Shown piece after piece: positions 25,300 through 35,227 of a stretch of DNA of 64,000 bases. How positions within the stretch are numbered: the stretch's first letter is position 1; every line of letters begins with the position of its first letter. The stretch is from Chryseobacterium paridis (GTDB lineage: Bacteria > Bacteroidota > Bacteroidia > Flavobacteriales > Weeksellaceae), in contig NZ_JAENHK010000007.1 in NCBI RefSeq assembly GCF_016595215.1, forward strand, positions 186,001-250,000. The letters run 5' to 3'. The translations under genes were made by a program, and so were the position numbers. Under the pieces are notes generated by a model. That model worked only from the letters and a program-made list of their open reading frames with translations. It made no database searches and had not been told where the DNA came from.

Positions 25300-27579
25300 T
25301 TATGGATTAGATATTATAAGAGCAGAAGGAATATCAGATAACCATATACTTTTGGTATCGATCAATCCTTTCCAGCTTTTACTGCTGATGAGCATAAGAT
25401 CCTGGGAATTTAAAAACTCCTTTTCGATCTTTTTCTCATTATATAGGGTGATGTGATTAGGGGCTACCTGTTCGATGCTTCTGATGAGCTCTTTTACTTC
25501 GATATTATTGCGGATCTGTCCAGCGACATCCAGAATAATGATCTGGGAGTTGTTATTGTTGATCAGCCTTTTGGCATATTCTAACAAATAGAAATCGCTA
25601 AGGTTGAAGATCGGTACAAATACTTTATCTGCACTCTTGAAGTCTTTTTCTACAAGAACTCCTACAGGGATATTGGTTTTATCTAAAATCTGTAAGGTAA
25701 AGTCGTCGAAAGGAGAATTGTTGAAAATATAACCTTTTCCTTTTACCGTATTCAATAATTTTTCAGGATTGATAATTTTTGTGGTAAAACCTAATAGTCT
25801 GCCCAGTAAACTTCCTTCATACATAGATTTTCCAAGCATGATGAGAAGAAGATCGTAATTTCCTTTATTAGAAATATTGGTAAGATCATTTTCAATATCC
25901 GTAGAAGCTTTGAAAAGAGTAGTTACTTCCAGTTGAAGATCGTGAGAAGTTTCGATGACATTTTTAAATTGTTCATTCTCATATTCATTGATTTCATACG
26001 CATGCATTTCATCGACCGGAGCAATATTCATGGCAGTTATGCTTTTATTCCCGTTCATTTTATTGGTAAAATCATGAGCAAGCTTCAGTAAAGTACTTCC
26101 TGATTCAGGATTATCAAATGAAAGCAAAACACGGTATTTGGAACCACTATGATCCTGTATAGTGTCCTCTTCTTTTTTAGATTTGAAAATATAATTAATA
26201 AAATCAAGTGCCGGGCCTGTCATAAAAGTAGTGAATAAAGCCATAATAACCAGCATTGCAAAGATCTCAGGGCCTAATACACCAAGGTCATATCCAATAT
26301 TCAATACAATCAATTCCATTAATCCTCTTGTATTCATCAATGCTCCGATTGTTAGACTCTCTTTCCAGTTGATTCCGAGGAATTTGGCTGTTAAAGCACT
26401 TCCAGCAAATTTACCGGCAGTCGCAATAAGGATAATAAATCCGGCTGTCATCCACAGATGTCCGTCATTTAATAAGCCAATTTGTGTACGAAGTCCAGTA
26501 AATACGAAGAACAACGGCAGTAATAAAACCAATGCAACGTCTTCAACTTTATCGATAAAAAGTGTTCGGAATTTAGCATTCTCAGGCATGATCGCACCAG
26601 CCATAAATGCTCCGAATAAAGCATGGATCCCAATTACTTCTGTAACGTATGCAGAAAGGATAAGAGTCAAAAAGAAGATAGCAACCATTGGCTTATTAAT
26701 GGTATTTTTACCAGCCTGTAAATCTCCGATTCTTTTAAGGAAAGGTCTTACGATTTTGATCATGAAAAATACATAACCAATAGCCATTAAAATCACATAG
26801 ATAGAACTGGCAAATGAACCTGCTTTTACAATAGCGATCACAGCAGCAAGAATACACCAGGCAGTAATATCATCTGCTGCTGCGCAGGTGATAACAATTG
26901 TTCCTAGTTTAGTTTTCTGAAGGTTTCTTTCCTGAACAATCCTTGCCAATACCGGGAAGGCCGTAATACTCATCGAAATAGCAATGAATAAAGCAAAAGA
27001 GGTAAACTGTATACCATCAGGTGCAAATTCCTGGTAGATATAATAGGAAAGGCCAATACCCAAAGCAAATGGAATAATAATACTAGCGTGACTGATCACT
27101 ACCGCATCATGGGCTTTTTTTCTCAAAACACTCAAATCAAGCTCCATCCCAACGATATACATGAAGAGAATCAATCCTATCTGACTCAGGAATTGTAGGT
27201 TCCCTAACGATTCTTTTGGAAAAAGAAATGATGAGAATTCAGGAAAATACATTCCTAATAGGGAAGGCCCCAGAACAATACCGGCAATCATTTCTCCGAT
27301 CACTGTCGGTTGTTTTATTTTCATGCAAATCCATCCGAATAATCTGGCAACCAAAATAATGGTAACAATCTGAGCCAGTAATAAAGCTAATGGGTGATGG
27401 AGGTTTGTTTTAAAGGATTCCACAAAGCTTTCCCAGGTAGATCCTGTACTTGTTTTCACAACAATATTTTCTCCCACTTCTAATGTCTGCCCTTCAATAA
27501 TGAAGAAATACATCAGGCAAGAGAAAACAGCAATCGTGACTATATAAAAAATTATATTTCTGTATTTCCCCAAATTCAT
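25300..27579 (-). CDS. CPA2-type cation:proton antiporter with C-terminal USP-like domain
   Basis: A 759-residue protein. After one N-terminal membrane segment (10-30) and a short periplasmic stretch, residues about 65-465 carry a 12-segment Na+/H+ exchanger domain: GEMIAGIVLGPSLLG, YIVGMELDL, ITCAAADDITAWC (twin acidic residues at the ion site), GAFMAGAIMP, NTRGLMELIVLNIGYDLG. Residues 490-759 form soluble USP-like alpha/beta domains without a TrkA-N motif. It exchanges K+ or Na+ for protons. Monocistronic. Confidence 0.88.
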   Translation of the reverse strand: MNLGKYRNIIFYIVTIAVFSCLMYFFIIEGQTLEVGENIVVKTSTGSTWESFVESFKTNLHHPLALLLAQIVTIILVARLFGWICMKIKQPTVIGEMIAGIVLGPSLLGMYFPEFSSFLFPKESLGNLQFLSQIGLILFMYIVGMELDLSVLRKKAHDAVVISHASIIIPFALGIGLSYYIYQEFAPDGIQFTSFALFIAISMSITAFPVLARIVQERNLQKTKLGTIVITCAAADDITAWCILAAVIAIVKAGSFASSIYVILMAIGYVFFMIKIVRPFLKRIGDLQAGKNTINKPMVAIFFLTLILSAYVTEVIGIHALFGAFMAGAIMPENAKFRTLFIDKVEDVALVLLLPLFFVFTGLRTQIGLLNDGHLWMTAGFIILIATAGKFAGSALTAKFLGINWKESLTIGALMNTRGLMELIVLNIGYDLGVLGPEIFAMLVIMALFTTFMTGPALDFINYIFKSKKEEDTIQDHSGSKYRVLLSFDNPESGSTLLKLAHDFTNKMNGNKSITAMNIAPVDEMHAYEINEYENEQFKNVIETSHDLQLEVTTLFKASTDIENDLTNISNKGNYDLLLIMLGKSMYEGSLLGRLLGFTTKIINPEKLLNTVKGKGYIFNNSPFDDFTLQILDKTNIPVGVLVEKDFKSADKVFVPIFNLSDFYLLEYAKRLINNNNSQIIILDVAGQIRNNIEVKELIRSIEQVAPNHITLYNEKKIEKEFLNSQDLMLISSKSWKGLIDTKSIWLSDIPSALIISNP

Positions 27580-27678
27580 AGTACCGTTATTTTAGTGTAA
27601 ATTTCTAAAGAATATATGGATGGTAGATATTTTTTTTCGCAAAATGTAATAAATACCATAAATAATGTAATGAAAGTT

Positions 27679-28068
27679 TTATTTTAAAGAATAGCCTAAT
27701 CCAATACCTACTCTCCAGTTTCCATTTTGTGTGGAAGTCTTGGTGTTATAGTAGACAGGAACTTGAAGGGCAATCTTTTTATAAACAAAAGTAAGGCCTG
27801 CTCCCAACGTCGGCATAATAGCACTGTTTCTGGTTCCCTCGGATTTGTCTTCTTTTATTCTTAGGGATGGAAGCATTCCCAGAATGAATTTTGTGTTGTG
27901 ATAGGTGAGGTTAATATTAGGCCCTGTAAAGTTGATGAACGCCCCATGATCTACATATCCGACTACTGCCACTCCGTCAAAAAATGCAGCTTTTACTTTT
28001 GGAGTTGATTCCTGAGCAAGACAAAAGCCAGATATGAGAAGTCCGCAAGCATAAAAAAATCCTTTCAT
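27679..28068 (-). CDS. Small exported protein, probable outer-membrane barrel fragment family
   Basis: A 129-residue protein with a signal peptide (MKGFFYACGLLISGFCLAQ). The remainder is beta-rich with alternating pattern and ends WRVGIGLGYSLK, a barrel-like terminus. Family not recognised. ATG at 28068 is preferred to the TTG at 28074. No partner gene. Confidence 0.65.
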   Translation of the reverse strand: MKGFFYACGLLISGFCLAQESTPKVKAAFFDGVAVVGYVDHGAFINFTGPNINLTYHNTKFILGMLPSLRIKEDKSEGTRNSAIMPTLGAGLTFVYKKIALQVPVYYNTKTSTQNGNWRVGIGLGYSLK

Positions 28069-28177
28069 TATCAAATCATTTAATCAGGTACAAAAATACG
28101 GTGACTAAATATTTTAAATCGGGGATGTGTAATGAAACAGGTGAATTTTGGAATGAAAACCAAATCCTTTGAAAGAT

Positions 28178-28888
28178 CTACTTTCCAAACATTTCCAATA
28201 AAGAGTTTTTATAAGTATCTCCGATTTGAAGTTTGAGGAAATTTTCATCTTCTGTAAGGATGGTTGTAATAATTTCATTGGTAGAAAATACTTTGATAGA
28301 AGATAAAGCAACGATCTCTTTTTTATTGACCTGAGCGAAATCTTTAGCAGGAAGCATTTCCAAAAGATTTTTAAAATTTAGATTTTTCAAAACGATATTA
28401 GTACCATCATTGAGGATAATGTCCTTATCGCGACTATCGATCTCAGACGTTTTAATATAAGCGATCTGTTCTGTAAAAATAATGGTTTTCCCAATGTTGG
28501 TATTCCACTCTATAAAGTCTTTCTTCTGTGGAGAAGAAACAAGTTCTTTAGCTTTTTCAAAAGCCTGTATAAGCCTTTCTTTTTTAATAGGTTTTCTTAC
28601 ATAATCAACCACATTGAGATCGAATGCTTCAGCAGCATATTCTTTGTAGGCTGTTGTAAAAATGATCTTTTTGGAATCTGAGATTAATTCTGCAACCTGA
28701 AGTCCTGTCATTCCAGGCATTTCAATATCCAGAATACAGACATTACAATCTATTGAATTGATTTCATTGAGGAAGATCTTAGGATCATTAAATGCTTTTA
28801 CCACTTCCACATTGTCGATCTGTTCGCATAGAAGTTTTAGATAGCTTATCGCCAGCAACTCATCATCAAGAATAACGCATTTTATCAT
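28178..28888 (-). CDS. LytTR-family response regulator
   Basis: A 236-residue protein. Receiver domain 1-120 with acidic pocket CVILDDE, phospho-acceptor Asp in CILDIEMPGMTG, FTTAYKEYA and VRKPIKKERL. LytTR DNA-binding domain from about 135 (FTEQIAYIKTSEID, FAQVNKKEIVALSSIKVF). It overlaps the upstream kinase gene by 23 nt, so the pair is translationally coupled. Targets unknown; such pairs in this group often control envelope or uptake genes. Confidence 0.92.
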   Translation of the reverse strand: MIKCVILDDELLAISYLKLLCEQIDNVEVVKAFNDPKIFLNEINSIDCNVCILDIEMPGMTGLQVAELISDSKKIIFTTAYKEYAAEAFDLNVVDYVRKPIKKERLIQAFEKAKELVSSPQKKDFIEWNTNIGKTIIFTEQIAYIKTSEIDSRDKDIILNDGTNIVLKNLNFKNLLEMLPAKDFAQVNKKEIVALSSIKVFSTNEIITTILTEDENFLKLQIGDTYKNSLLEMFGK

Positions 28889-29636
28889 AAAATTCTCCTA
28901 AATTGATTTGTAATTCTGCAGTGAAGATACCGTTTTTTGAACTTTTATGAAGCTGATAATGGGTATTGTAAATCATTTTCAGCCTCTGATCTAAAGACTG
29001 GCTTCCAAAACCACTTTTCTCTTTTTCTAAAACATTTTTTAAGGATGCTTTATTGCTAACCTTCATCGTATAAATGCCATTTTCCAATTCTAAGTAAATG
29101 GATATAAATGAATCCGGGGCTAAAAAATCCGTATGTTTAAAAGCATTTTCAATAAGATCCACAGAAATTAAAGGAGCAAAAACCTTTTCCTCAAAAATCC
29201 GATCTGTTTTGTCAATTTTAGATTTAATCCTGAAATCAAAAAGGGGATTGATCTTGATTTTATTAATTTCAATCAGGCTCAGGGCAAAAGTAAGTTCTTC
29301 TTTTGGACTTACAAATTTATTATTGCTTTCGTATAAAATATAATCCAATACATTGGCCAGCTTATCTAATGACATATACGTCTGATAGGCATGGGACTGA
29401 ACCGAATTAAGAATATTCTTAAATAAGTGTGGGTTAAGCTTAGTACCAATATGTTCCAGCTGAACTTCGTTTAACCGCTGCTCAATAATCTTATTGGTTT
29501 CAGAAAGCTTGGTATTTCGTTGTCTGTATTTTTTGTTCTGCGCGAACAGATAAATACTTACTGTAAGAAAAAAGAAAATAGCAAAGACTCCAATGAATAT
29601 CAGATAATCATGAATCATGTAGTAATTGCCATCCAT
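28866..29636 (-). CDS. LytS-type sensor histidine kinase
   Basis: A 256-residue protein with one membrane segment (about 8-28), a coiled-coil linker, then a His_kinase domain (KLNPHLFKNILNSVQ with the phospho-acceptor His) and an ATPase domain (DLIENAFKH N-box, SGFGSQSLDQRL G-box). There is almost no periplasmic sensor part, so sensing is likely in the membrane or via partners. Cognate regulator overlaps downstream. Confidence 0.9.
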   Translation of the reverse strand: MDGNYYMIHDYLIFIGVFAIFFFLTVSIYLFAQNKKYRQRNTKLSETNKIIEQRLNEVQLEHIGTKLNPHLFKNILNSVQSHAYQTYMSLDKLANVLDYILYESNNKFVSPKEELTFALSLIEINKIKINPLFDFRIKSKIDKTDRIFEEKVFAPLISVDLIENAFKHTDFLAPDSFISIYLELENGIYTMKVSNKASLKNVLEKEKSGFGSQSLDQRLKMIYNTHYQLHKSSKNGIFTAELQINLGEFYDKMRYS

Positions 29637-29662
29637 CGTAATTTTCTTTAAATGATATCCGC

Positions 29663-30034
29663 TTACTTAAGTTTTTTTAAACTGTTTAACATGAGATTTT
29701 CCTCACATTTTTCGTACTCTATTTCGTAGATTGGATTGGTTTCCGGATAGATCAGCACATAGCTGGGGCAAGGTTTTTTTTGTGCATGACTTTTGTCAAA
29801 ATCTACTTTTCCTTTAGTAATGATGCTATCTTTTAAAAACTTCTCATCAATCTTATACATTTTCATTTCATTCGAGAAGCTCTCCGAATATTTGAAATCC
29901 TTTGAAAGTGATTCGGCAATAACACGGCTGTTCGGCAAATAACCAGAGCAGCTTGCGCCTTTCTTGTTTAATATAAAAAATACAATGATAAGCCCTGGAA
30001 TAAGGCCAATTAAATAGAATTTCAGTTTTTTCAT
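29663..30034 (-). CDS. Small membrane-anchored protein (DUF4258-like?)
   Basis: A 123-residue protein: N-terminal membrane anchor (residues 4-22), then a soluble part with four Cys (SCSG, KPCPSY, EKCEE). I recall similar Chryseobacterium proteins annotated DUF4258, but cannot confirm. Its ATG overlaps the stop of the alanine dehydrogenase gene by one base (TAATG), so it is translated from that message. Confidence 0.55.
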   Translation of the reverse strand: MKKLKFYLIGLIPGLIIVFFILNKKGASCSGYLPNSRVIAESLSKDFKYSESFSNEMKMYKIDEKFLKDSIITKGKVDFDKSHAQKKPCPSYVLIYPETNPIYEIEYEKCEENLMLNSLKKLK

Positions 30035-31227
30035 TAGAAAATTAAAAGATTGATATCATGATAAGTAAGTCCGAAACGATCACAGATTATTTTTTTAGTG
30101 TGTCTGCCTTTATACATATAAAGACTTTGTTTCATTTCATTCTTACGGATCAGCATGTTTTCGAAACCTCCCTCTTCATCATAATTTAAAATATAGGATA
30201 GGAAGAAATTAGAAATTGCCTTGGTTGTTGTTCTTGGCATTTTTGAAGTCAGGTTGGGAAGCCCACAATGGATCACTCCATGTTTTATGATATAAGGTTC
30301 TTCCATGGTCGTAAGTTCTGATGTTTCGATTACTTTACCATTATCTATAGTAATATCAATAATCACACTTCCTTTTTTCATCTTCATTACCATATCTTCT
30401 GTAACGATTGGCTGCATGTTCAACCTTGGAAGGGCACCGATCACAACATCGGCACGTCTTAAAGCTTTACCAAGCTCTTTAGGATCAATAATTGAAGTTG
30501 GTACTCTGCTGTCTACGATAGAATGAAGTCTTCGTAATTTAGAAAGGGAATTATCAAAAACTCTTACACTGGCCCCAAGACCGATAGCCGCTTTTGTTGC
30601 GAATTCACCTACGATTCCCGCTCCCAGAATAAGGACTTCCGAAGGACGTACTCCAGTGATTCCACCTAGCATTAATCCGTTGGACAAAGCCAATAGTTCT
30701 GAAGCATATAAGATGGAAACAGTTCCGGCAATTTCACCTACAAGTCTTACCAAAGCAAGTTGTTTGTATTCGTCAACGATAAACTCGAAAGCAATAGCGT
30801 TGATTTTTTTATCTGCCAGTTTTAGGAAATATGCTTTGTCTCTTAAGTTGATTTGAAGAGCAGATACCAAATAGGTATTAGGCTTCATATAATCAATCTC
30901 TTCTTCTGTAGGTGGATTAATTTTTAAAATTAAATCCTGTCCGAAGGCTTCTTTAGGATCTGTAGTGATCTTTGCTCCTGACTCAGAATATTGTAAATCT
31001 GTAAAAAAAGATCCTACTCCGGCTCCCGCTTCAATAATGATTTCGTGGCCGTGGTCTACCAATACCTGTACTGCATCTGGTGTTATACAGGTTCTTCTTT
31101 CATGAAGACACGTTTCTTTGGGAATACCAATACTAAATTGTTTGCCCTTTTTTATAACTTCCAATTTTTCCTCTTTCGGCATCAATTCTTCTTCAGTAAA
31201 AGGAGTGAAAATATTTGTAGTACTCAT
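30034..31227 (-). CDS. ald: Alanine dehydrogenase
   Basis: Reversible NAD-dependent deamination of L-alanine to pyruvate. A 397-residue protein with an N-terminal extension of about 30 residues. Then GIPKET-x-HERRTCITPDAV, NPPTEEEIDYM, SALQINLRD, Rossmann glycines in VLILGAGIVGEFATKAA and HCGLPNLTSKMPRTTTKA. It could be confused with NAD(P) transhydrogenase alpha, but length and organisation fit the Bacteroidota Ald family. Promoter box at 31282. Confidence 0.85.
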   Translation of the reverse strand: MSTTNIFTPFTEEELMPKEEKLEVIKKGKQFSIGIPKETCLHERRTCITPDAVQVLVDHGHEIIIEAGAGVGSFFTDLQYSESGAKITTDPKEAFGQDLILKINPPTEEEIDYMKPNTYLVSALQINLRDKAYFLKLADKKINAIAFEFIVDEYKQLALVRLVGEIAGTVSILYASELLALSNGLMLGGITGVRPSEVLILGAGIVGEFATKAAIGLGASVRVFDNSLSKLRRLHSIVDSRVPTSIIDPKELGKALRRADVVIGALPRLNMQPIVTEDMVMKMKKGSVIIDITIDNGKVIETSELTTMEEPYIIKHGVIHCGLPNLTSKMPRTTTKAISNFFLSYILNYDEEGGFENMLIRKNEMKQSLYMYKGRHTKKIICDRFGLTYHDINLLIF

Positions 31228-31281
31228 TCTTTACATTAGTTATGTCTTACAGATAATTGTTTTATAATCGAATTCAGTAAG

Positions 31282-31289
31282 CAAAGATA
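31282..31289 (-). promoter_or_regulatory. -7 box TATCTTTG before ald
   Basis: Perfect TAnnTTTG on the minus strand, 54 nt before the ATG at 31227. It lies just inside the intergenic region after tsaE. Confidence 0.55.
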
Positions 31290-31298
31290 CAATAATAT

Positions 31299-31706
31299 TT
31301 ACTCGAATGTAATTTCTCTGTTTTCTCCGGTATTTGTAATACTCATATCGTGGTATTGTAAGCCATATAAATCTTCTTCATATACTTCCGGCCATTCTAT
31401 AATGCATAAAAAAGAATTGTCAAGATATTCCTCAATGCCTATGTCATAGACCTCATCAATATTTTTTAAACGATAAAGATCAAAATGATAGACTTTTCCT
31501 TTCGGAGTATTGTATTCATTGACGATCGAATAGGTAGGAGAATTGACCTCATCATCACTTCCAAGATTTTTAAGTAAAAACTGAGTGAACGTTGTTTTTC
31601 CTGCTCCAAGATTTCCTTTTAACAGAAGAATATTGTATTTCAACTGAGGGGTAATCTGTTCGACAACACCCTGCCAGTCTTCGAGACTATTTATATTGAA
31701 TTGCAT
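31299..31706 (-). CDS. tsaE: tRNA t6A37 biosynthesis ATPase TsaE
   Basis: A 135-residue protein with Walker A LKGNLGAGKTTF, then SPTYSIVNEY and HFDLYRL, the characteristic TsaE motifs, and IIEWPE. It works with TsaB/TsaD in threonylcarbamoylation of A37 in tRNAs reading ANN codons. ATG at 31706 (MQFNINS) is chosen over a TTG at 31724 that overlaps the TATTTTTG box. Confidence 0.93.
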   Translation of the reverse strand: MQFNINSLEDWQGVVEQITPQLKYNILLLKGNLGAGKTTFTQFLLKNLGSDDEVNSPTYSIVNEYNTPKGKVYHFDLYRLKNIDEVYDIGIEEYLDNSFLCIIEWPEVYEEDLYGLQYHDMSITNTGENREITFE

Positions 31707-31721
31707 GAAAGTAATTTGTTG

Positions 31722-31729
31722 CAAAAATA
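31722..31729 (-). promoter_or_regulatory. -7 box TATTTTTG before tsaE
   Basis: Perfect TAnnTTTG on the minus strand, 15 nt before the ATG at 31706. Confidence 0.55.
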
Positions 31730-31874
31730 ATGAATTTTGGTGTGTTTGTTTTTTTTATGTTAGAAGATTGAAGGCTGAGAGTTGGAAGTAATTGCAGGAT
31801 TTGTTGTTATGTTCTGGATCTAACATCTAACTTCGGGTATCTAACATCTCCTTAAATTTCCTTATTTTTACATC

Positions 31875-33851
31875 ATGATTTCCAAACAGACCATAGATAA
31901 AATATTCTCCACGATCAGGGTTGAAGAGATTGTGGGTGAATATGTGCAGTTGAAGAGGGCAGGGTCTAATTATAAAGGGCTCAGTCCCTTCCATGAAGAA
32001 AAATCCCCAAGTTTTGTAGTTTCACCCAGTAAGCAGATCTGGAAAGATTTTTCAACGGGAAAAGGAGGAACTGCCATTTCCTTCCTTATGGAAATCGAAA
32101 ATTTTACGTATCCTGAAGCGCTTCGTCATGCTGCGAAGAAATATGGGATTGAAATTGAAGAAGATCAGAGGGAGTTTTCTGAAGAAGCAAAAAATGCTCA
32201 ATCCGAAAAGGATTTACTGTATAAAATTCATGAAGTTGCGAATGACTATTTTCAAAATTTTCTATGGGAGGCTGAAGAAGGCAAATCAATTGGTTTGGCT
32301 TATTTCAAAGAGCGTGAGCTGAAGGATGATATTATTAAAAAATTTCAGCTAGGATATTCTCCCGAGAAGAAAAATGCATTTACAGCGTATGCTCTGGAAA
32401 AAGGATATGCTAAGGAAGTTCTTGAAAAATCAGGACTTTCTATTTTCCCTGAAAATGCACCCAACGGTATCGATCGTTTTCGTGAAAGGGTAATCTTTCC
32501 TATTCATAGTTTTTCAGGAAGGGTATTGGGATTTGGTGCACGTATTCTTAAGAATAATGTCAAAACGGCAAAATACCTCAATTCTCCGGAAACAGAGATC
32601 TATCATAAATCAAATGTTCTTTATGGCTTAAACCAGAGTAAGCAGGCTATTTCCAGAAAAAATATCTGTCTTCTGGTAGAAGGATATATGGATGTGATTT
32701 CGCTTCATATGTCAGGAATTGAAAATGTGGTAGCCAGTTCAGGAACCTCTCTTACAACAGAGCAGATCAAACTCATCAAAAGGCTTACAGAAAATGTAAC
32801 CATCCTTTTCGATGGAGATAATGCTGGGATCAAAGCAAGTTTCCGAAGTATTGATATGTTGCTTACCGAGGGAATGAACATCCGGGTTCTTCTATTCCCT
32901 GAAGGTGATGACCCCGATTCTTTTGCCCGAAAGCATCCACAAGATTATGTGGAAAAATTCATCGAAAATGAAGCGATGGATTTTATTGATTTTAAAGCTG
33001 AAATACTTTTAAAAGAAGCTGGAAATGATCCGATCAAAAAAGCTGAAGCAATACGAAATATTGTAAAGTCGGTTGGATTTGTTCAAAATGCACTGAAAAG
33101 AGAAGTTTACTTAAAAGAAGTATCCAATAAATTTGGGCTTTCTGAGCAAAGTTTGTTCAATGAGTTGGATGTTCAGAGACAGATCAATCAGAATCAAACG
33201 CAACACGTTCAGCAACAAAAAGAGAATGCTCCCGTAAAGATGGAGGTCGTGCCTTTAGAAGATGATAAAGGTGATCCTTTTCTTTATGATGTCTTATTTA
33301 TGGAAAGTAAGCTGGTTGATCATATGCTTATGTTTGGTGATGTGGTTTTAAAAAGAACAGACGAAAATAACACTGAATACCAGATTACAGTTATCGAAGA
33401 AATTTTGCACCATTTTGAAGAAGAGCAATATGAGTTTTTAGTCAAAGGAAATGAAATCATCATTGACCAGGTAAAAGAAGGAATTAAAGAAGATGAGCTT
33501 AGAAGCGGGAATTTTTTTGTAACTTTTATGGATGAACAAATTACTTCCAAAGTTGTAGATGCATTGATTCCCCTGGATGAACTTGAAAACTGGGCTTCCA
33601 GAAATATTTATCCTCCCAATTATGGAGACAAGGTAGCAGAGCAGATTAAAGGTGATGTTTTATTGCATAAATACAGATACATCGACTATCTCATAAAAGA
33701 GACCGCCAAAGAACTTGATCATAGCGCAGATGAAGGAAAATATTTTGAGCTTATAAAAAAGATTACCTTACTGAAACAGGCCTCAATGAAACTTAATGAT
33801 ATCATAGAGTATTCGCCTATTAAAGGCATTTATAGAGATAGAAAGAAGTAG
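31875..33851 (+). CDS. dnaG: DNA primase with degenerate zinc-binding domain
   Basis: Synthesises RNA primers at the replication fork. A 658-residue protein. The N-terminal CHC2-type domain keeps the frame (YKGLSPFHEEKSPSFVVSP) but the metal ligands are replaced: SPFH instead of CPFH, and KDFSTGKGG instead of the usual CFGCGxGG. The catalytic TOPRIM domain is intact (LLVEGYMDVISL, ILFDGDNAG). The C-terminal helicase-binding region (450-658) is diverged. Loss of the zinc ligands appears normal in Flavobacteriia, as I recall. Next gene clpP is 119 nt away. Confidence 0.94.
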   Translation: MISKQTIDKIFSTIRVEEIVGEYVQLKRAGSNYKGLSPFHEEKSPSFVVSPSKQIWKDFSTGKGGTAISFLMEIENFTYPEALRHAAKKYGIEIEEDQREFSEEAKNAQSEKDLLYKIHEVANDYFQNFLWEAEEGKSIGLAYFKERELKDDIIKKFQLGYSPEKKNAFTAYALEKGYAKEVLEKSGLSIFPENAPNGIDRFRERVIFPIHSFSGRVLGFGARILKNNVKTAKYLNSPETEIYHKSNVLYGLNQSKQAISRKNICLLVEGYMDVISLHMSGIENVVASSGTSLTTEQIKLIKRLTENVTILFDGDNAGIKASFRSIDMLLTEGMNIRVLLFPEGDDPDSFARKHPQDYVEKFIENEAMDFIDFKAEILLKEAGNDPIKKAEAIRNIVKSVGFVQNALKREVYLKEVSNKFGLSEQSLFNELDVQRQINQNQTQHVQQQKENAPVKMEVVPLEDDKGDPFLYDVLFMESKLVDHMLMFGDVVLKRTDENNTEYQITVIEEILHHFEEEQYEFLVKGNEIIIDQVKEGIKEDELRSGNFFVTFMDEQITSKVVDALIPLDELENWASRNIYPPNYGDKVAEQIKGDVLLHKYRYIDYLIKETAKELDHSADEGKYFELIKKITLLKQASMKLNDIIEYSPIKGIYRDRKK

Positions 33852-33970
33852 TATTCAGACAAATTGCAGCCGAAAGAAGAAATCATTTCTGACAAAAAGT
33901 CCTATAAAATTTTAGGAATAAAAGTTGTAATTTAAAGTTTAGAAAATTTAAAAATAATACCAATAGAAAT

Positions 33971-34657
33971 ATGGACATTAAAAAAGAATTCAGAGATTTC
34001 TCTGTAAAGCATTTAGGAAACAGCGGTTTGGTTACCGATCAGTATATGGGAATGTATGGTCCAACAAATCTTACCCCTTACATCATGGAGGAAAGAAGAT
34101 TAAACGTTGCTCAAATGGACGTTTTCTCCCGTTTGATGATGGACAGAATTATTTTCCTTGGAACCGGAATCGATGACCAGGTAGCTAATATCGTAACGGC
34201 ACAGCTTCTATTCTTAGAAAGTGCAGATCCTTCAAAAGATATTCAGATCTACATCAACTCTCCAGGGGGTAGTGTTTATGCCGGTTTAGGAATTTATGAC
34301 ACCATGCAGATCATTAAGCCAGATGTAGCGACAATCTGTACAGGTATTGCTGCTTCAATGGGAGCTGTATTATTAGTTGCTGGAGAAAAAGGGAAACGTT
34401 CTGCGCTTAAGCACTCAAGAGTAATGATTCACCAGCCTTCAGGAGGTGCACAAGGTGTTGCTTCTGACATGGAGATCAACTTAAGAGAGATGTTGAAATT
34501 AAAGCAAGAGCTTTATGACATCATCGCTGAACATTCAGGTCAAACATACGAGTGGGTTGAAAAATCTTCTGACAGAGACTACTGGATGACTTCAGAAGAA
34601 GCTAAAAACTACGGAATGGTAGATGAGGTTTTACAAAGATCTAAAGAGAAGAAATAA
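33971..34657 (+). CDS. clpP: ATP-dependent Clp protease proteolytic subunit
   Basis: A 228-residue protein. Catalytic Ser in CTGIAASMGAVLL, His in MIHQPSGGAQG and Asp in SSDRDYWMTSEEA. Handle region YINSPGGSVYAGLGIYD. It forms the tetradecameric chamber used with ClpX/ClpA. The N-terminus is about 20-25 residues longer than E. coli ClpP and may be processed. No clpX adjacent. Followed by a terminator. Confidence 0.96.
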   Translation: MDIKKEFRDFSVKHLGNSGLVTDQYMGMYGPTNLTPYIMEERRLNVAQMDVFSRLMMDRIIFLGTGIDDQVANIVTAQLLFLESADPSKDIQIYINSPGGSVYAGLGIYDTMQIIKPDVATICTGIAASMGAVLLVAGEKGKRSALKHSRVMIHQPSGGAQGVASDMEINLREMLKLKQELYDIIAEHSGQTYEWVEKSSDRDYWMTSEEAKNYGMVDEVLQRSKEKK

Positions 34658-34677
34658 TCTTCTTTTAAAATACTAAT

Positions 34678-34712
34678 GAAAGCGTACCGATTGGTGCGCT
34701 TTTCTTTTTTTT
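34678..34712 (+). terminator. Intrinsic terminator after clpP
   Basis: Stem GAAAGCGTACC / GGTGCGCTTTT (one G-T) followed by a T-rich run. Confidence 0.82.
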
Positions 34713-34796
34713 ACAATCCTATGTCATTGACTACGTCCAATCTTCGATTTCAGAACATAGCTCATGCAAAGTGAAGGAATCTCAACACCACATGTC

Positions 34797-35150
34797 TTTT
34801 AAACCACAAAAGTCACAAAAGTTTTTTAAACACGTTAGCTATTTTAAGTGCCAGAATGCTGCATAAGAAGTACAGTTAAGTTTTTAAAAAATCTTTGATT
34901 TTTATTGACTTCATTTTAATCAACCACCTTTGTCATTCTGAATGAAGCAAAGCGGAATGAAAGAATCTCACCATGGTAATGCAATCACAAAAGCCCAAAA
35001 GTTTTTTTAACACTTTAGCTGTTTTAAGTACCAGAATGCTGTATAAGAAGTACACTTAAGTTTTTAAAAAATCTTTGATTTTTATTGGTTTCATTTTTAG
35101 TTGAGGATTCCAGTCTTGAACTTTTGTTTTAAGACAAAAGAATTAAGTAA
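34797..35150. repeat. Dispersed composite repeats between clpP and the phytase-like gene
   Basis: Two successive copies of the ACCACAAAAGTCACAAAAG / TAAGAAGTACA / AAAAATCTTTGATTTTT unit (starting about 34798 and 34979), each followed by GTCATTCTGAATGAAGCAA-type or related sequence. The right end (35100-35140) shares GAGGATTCCAGTCTTGAA and TTTTGTTTTAAGACAAAAG with the 272-bp repeat at 22929. No gene is seen in 34658-35227. Confidence 0.82.
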
Positions 35151-35227
35151 TATTTAAAATACAATTATTATTCAATTCAAGATAAGTTCATACGTGCTGT
35201 CTACATTCGCATCCATAAAAAGTAAAC

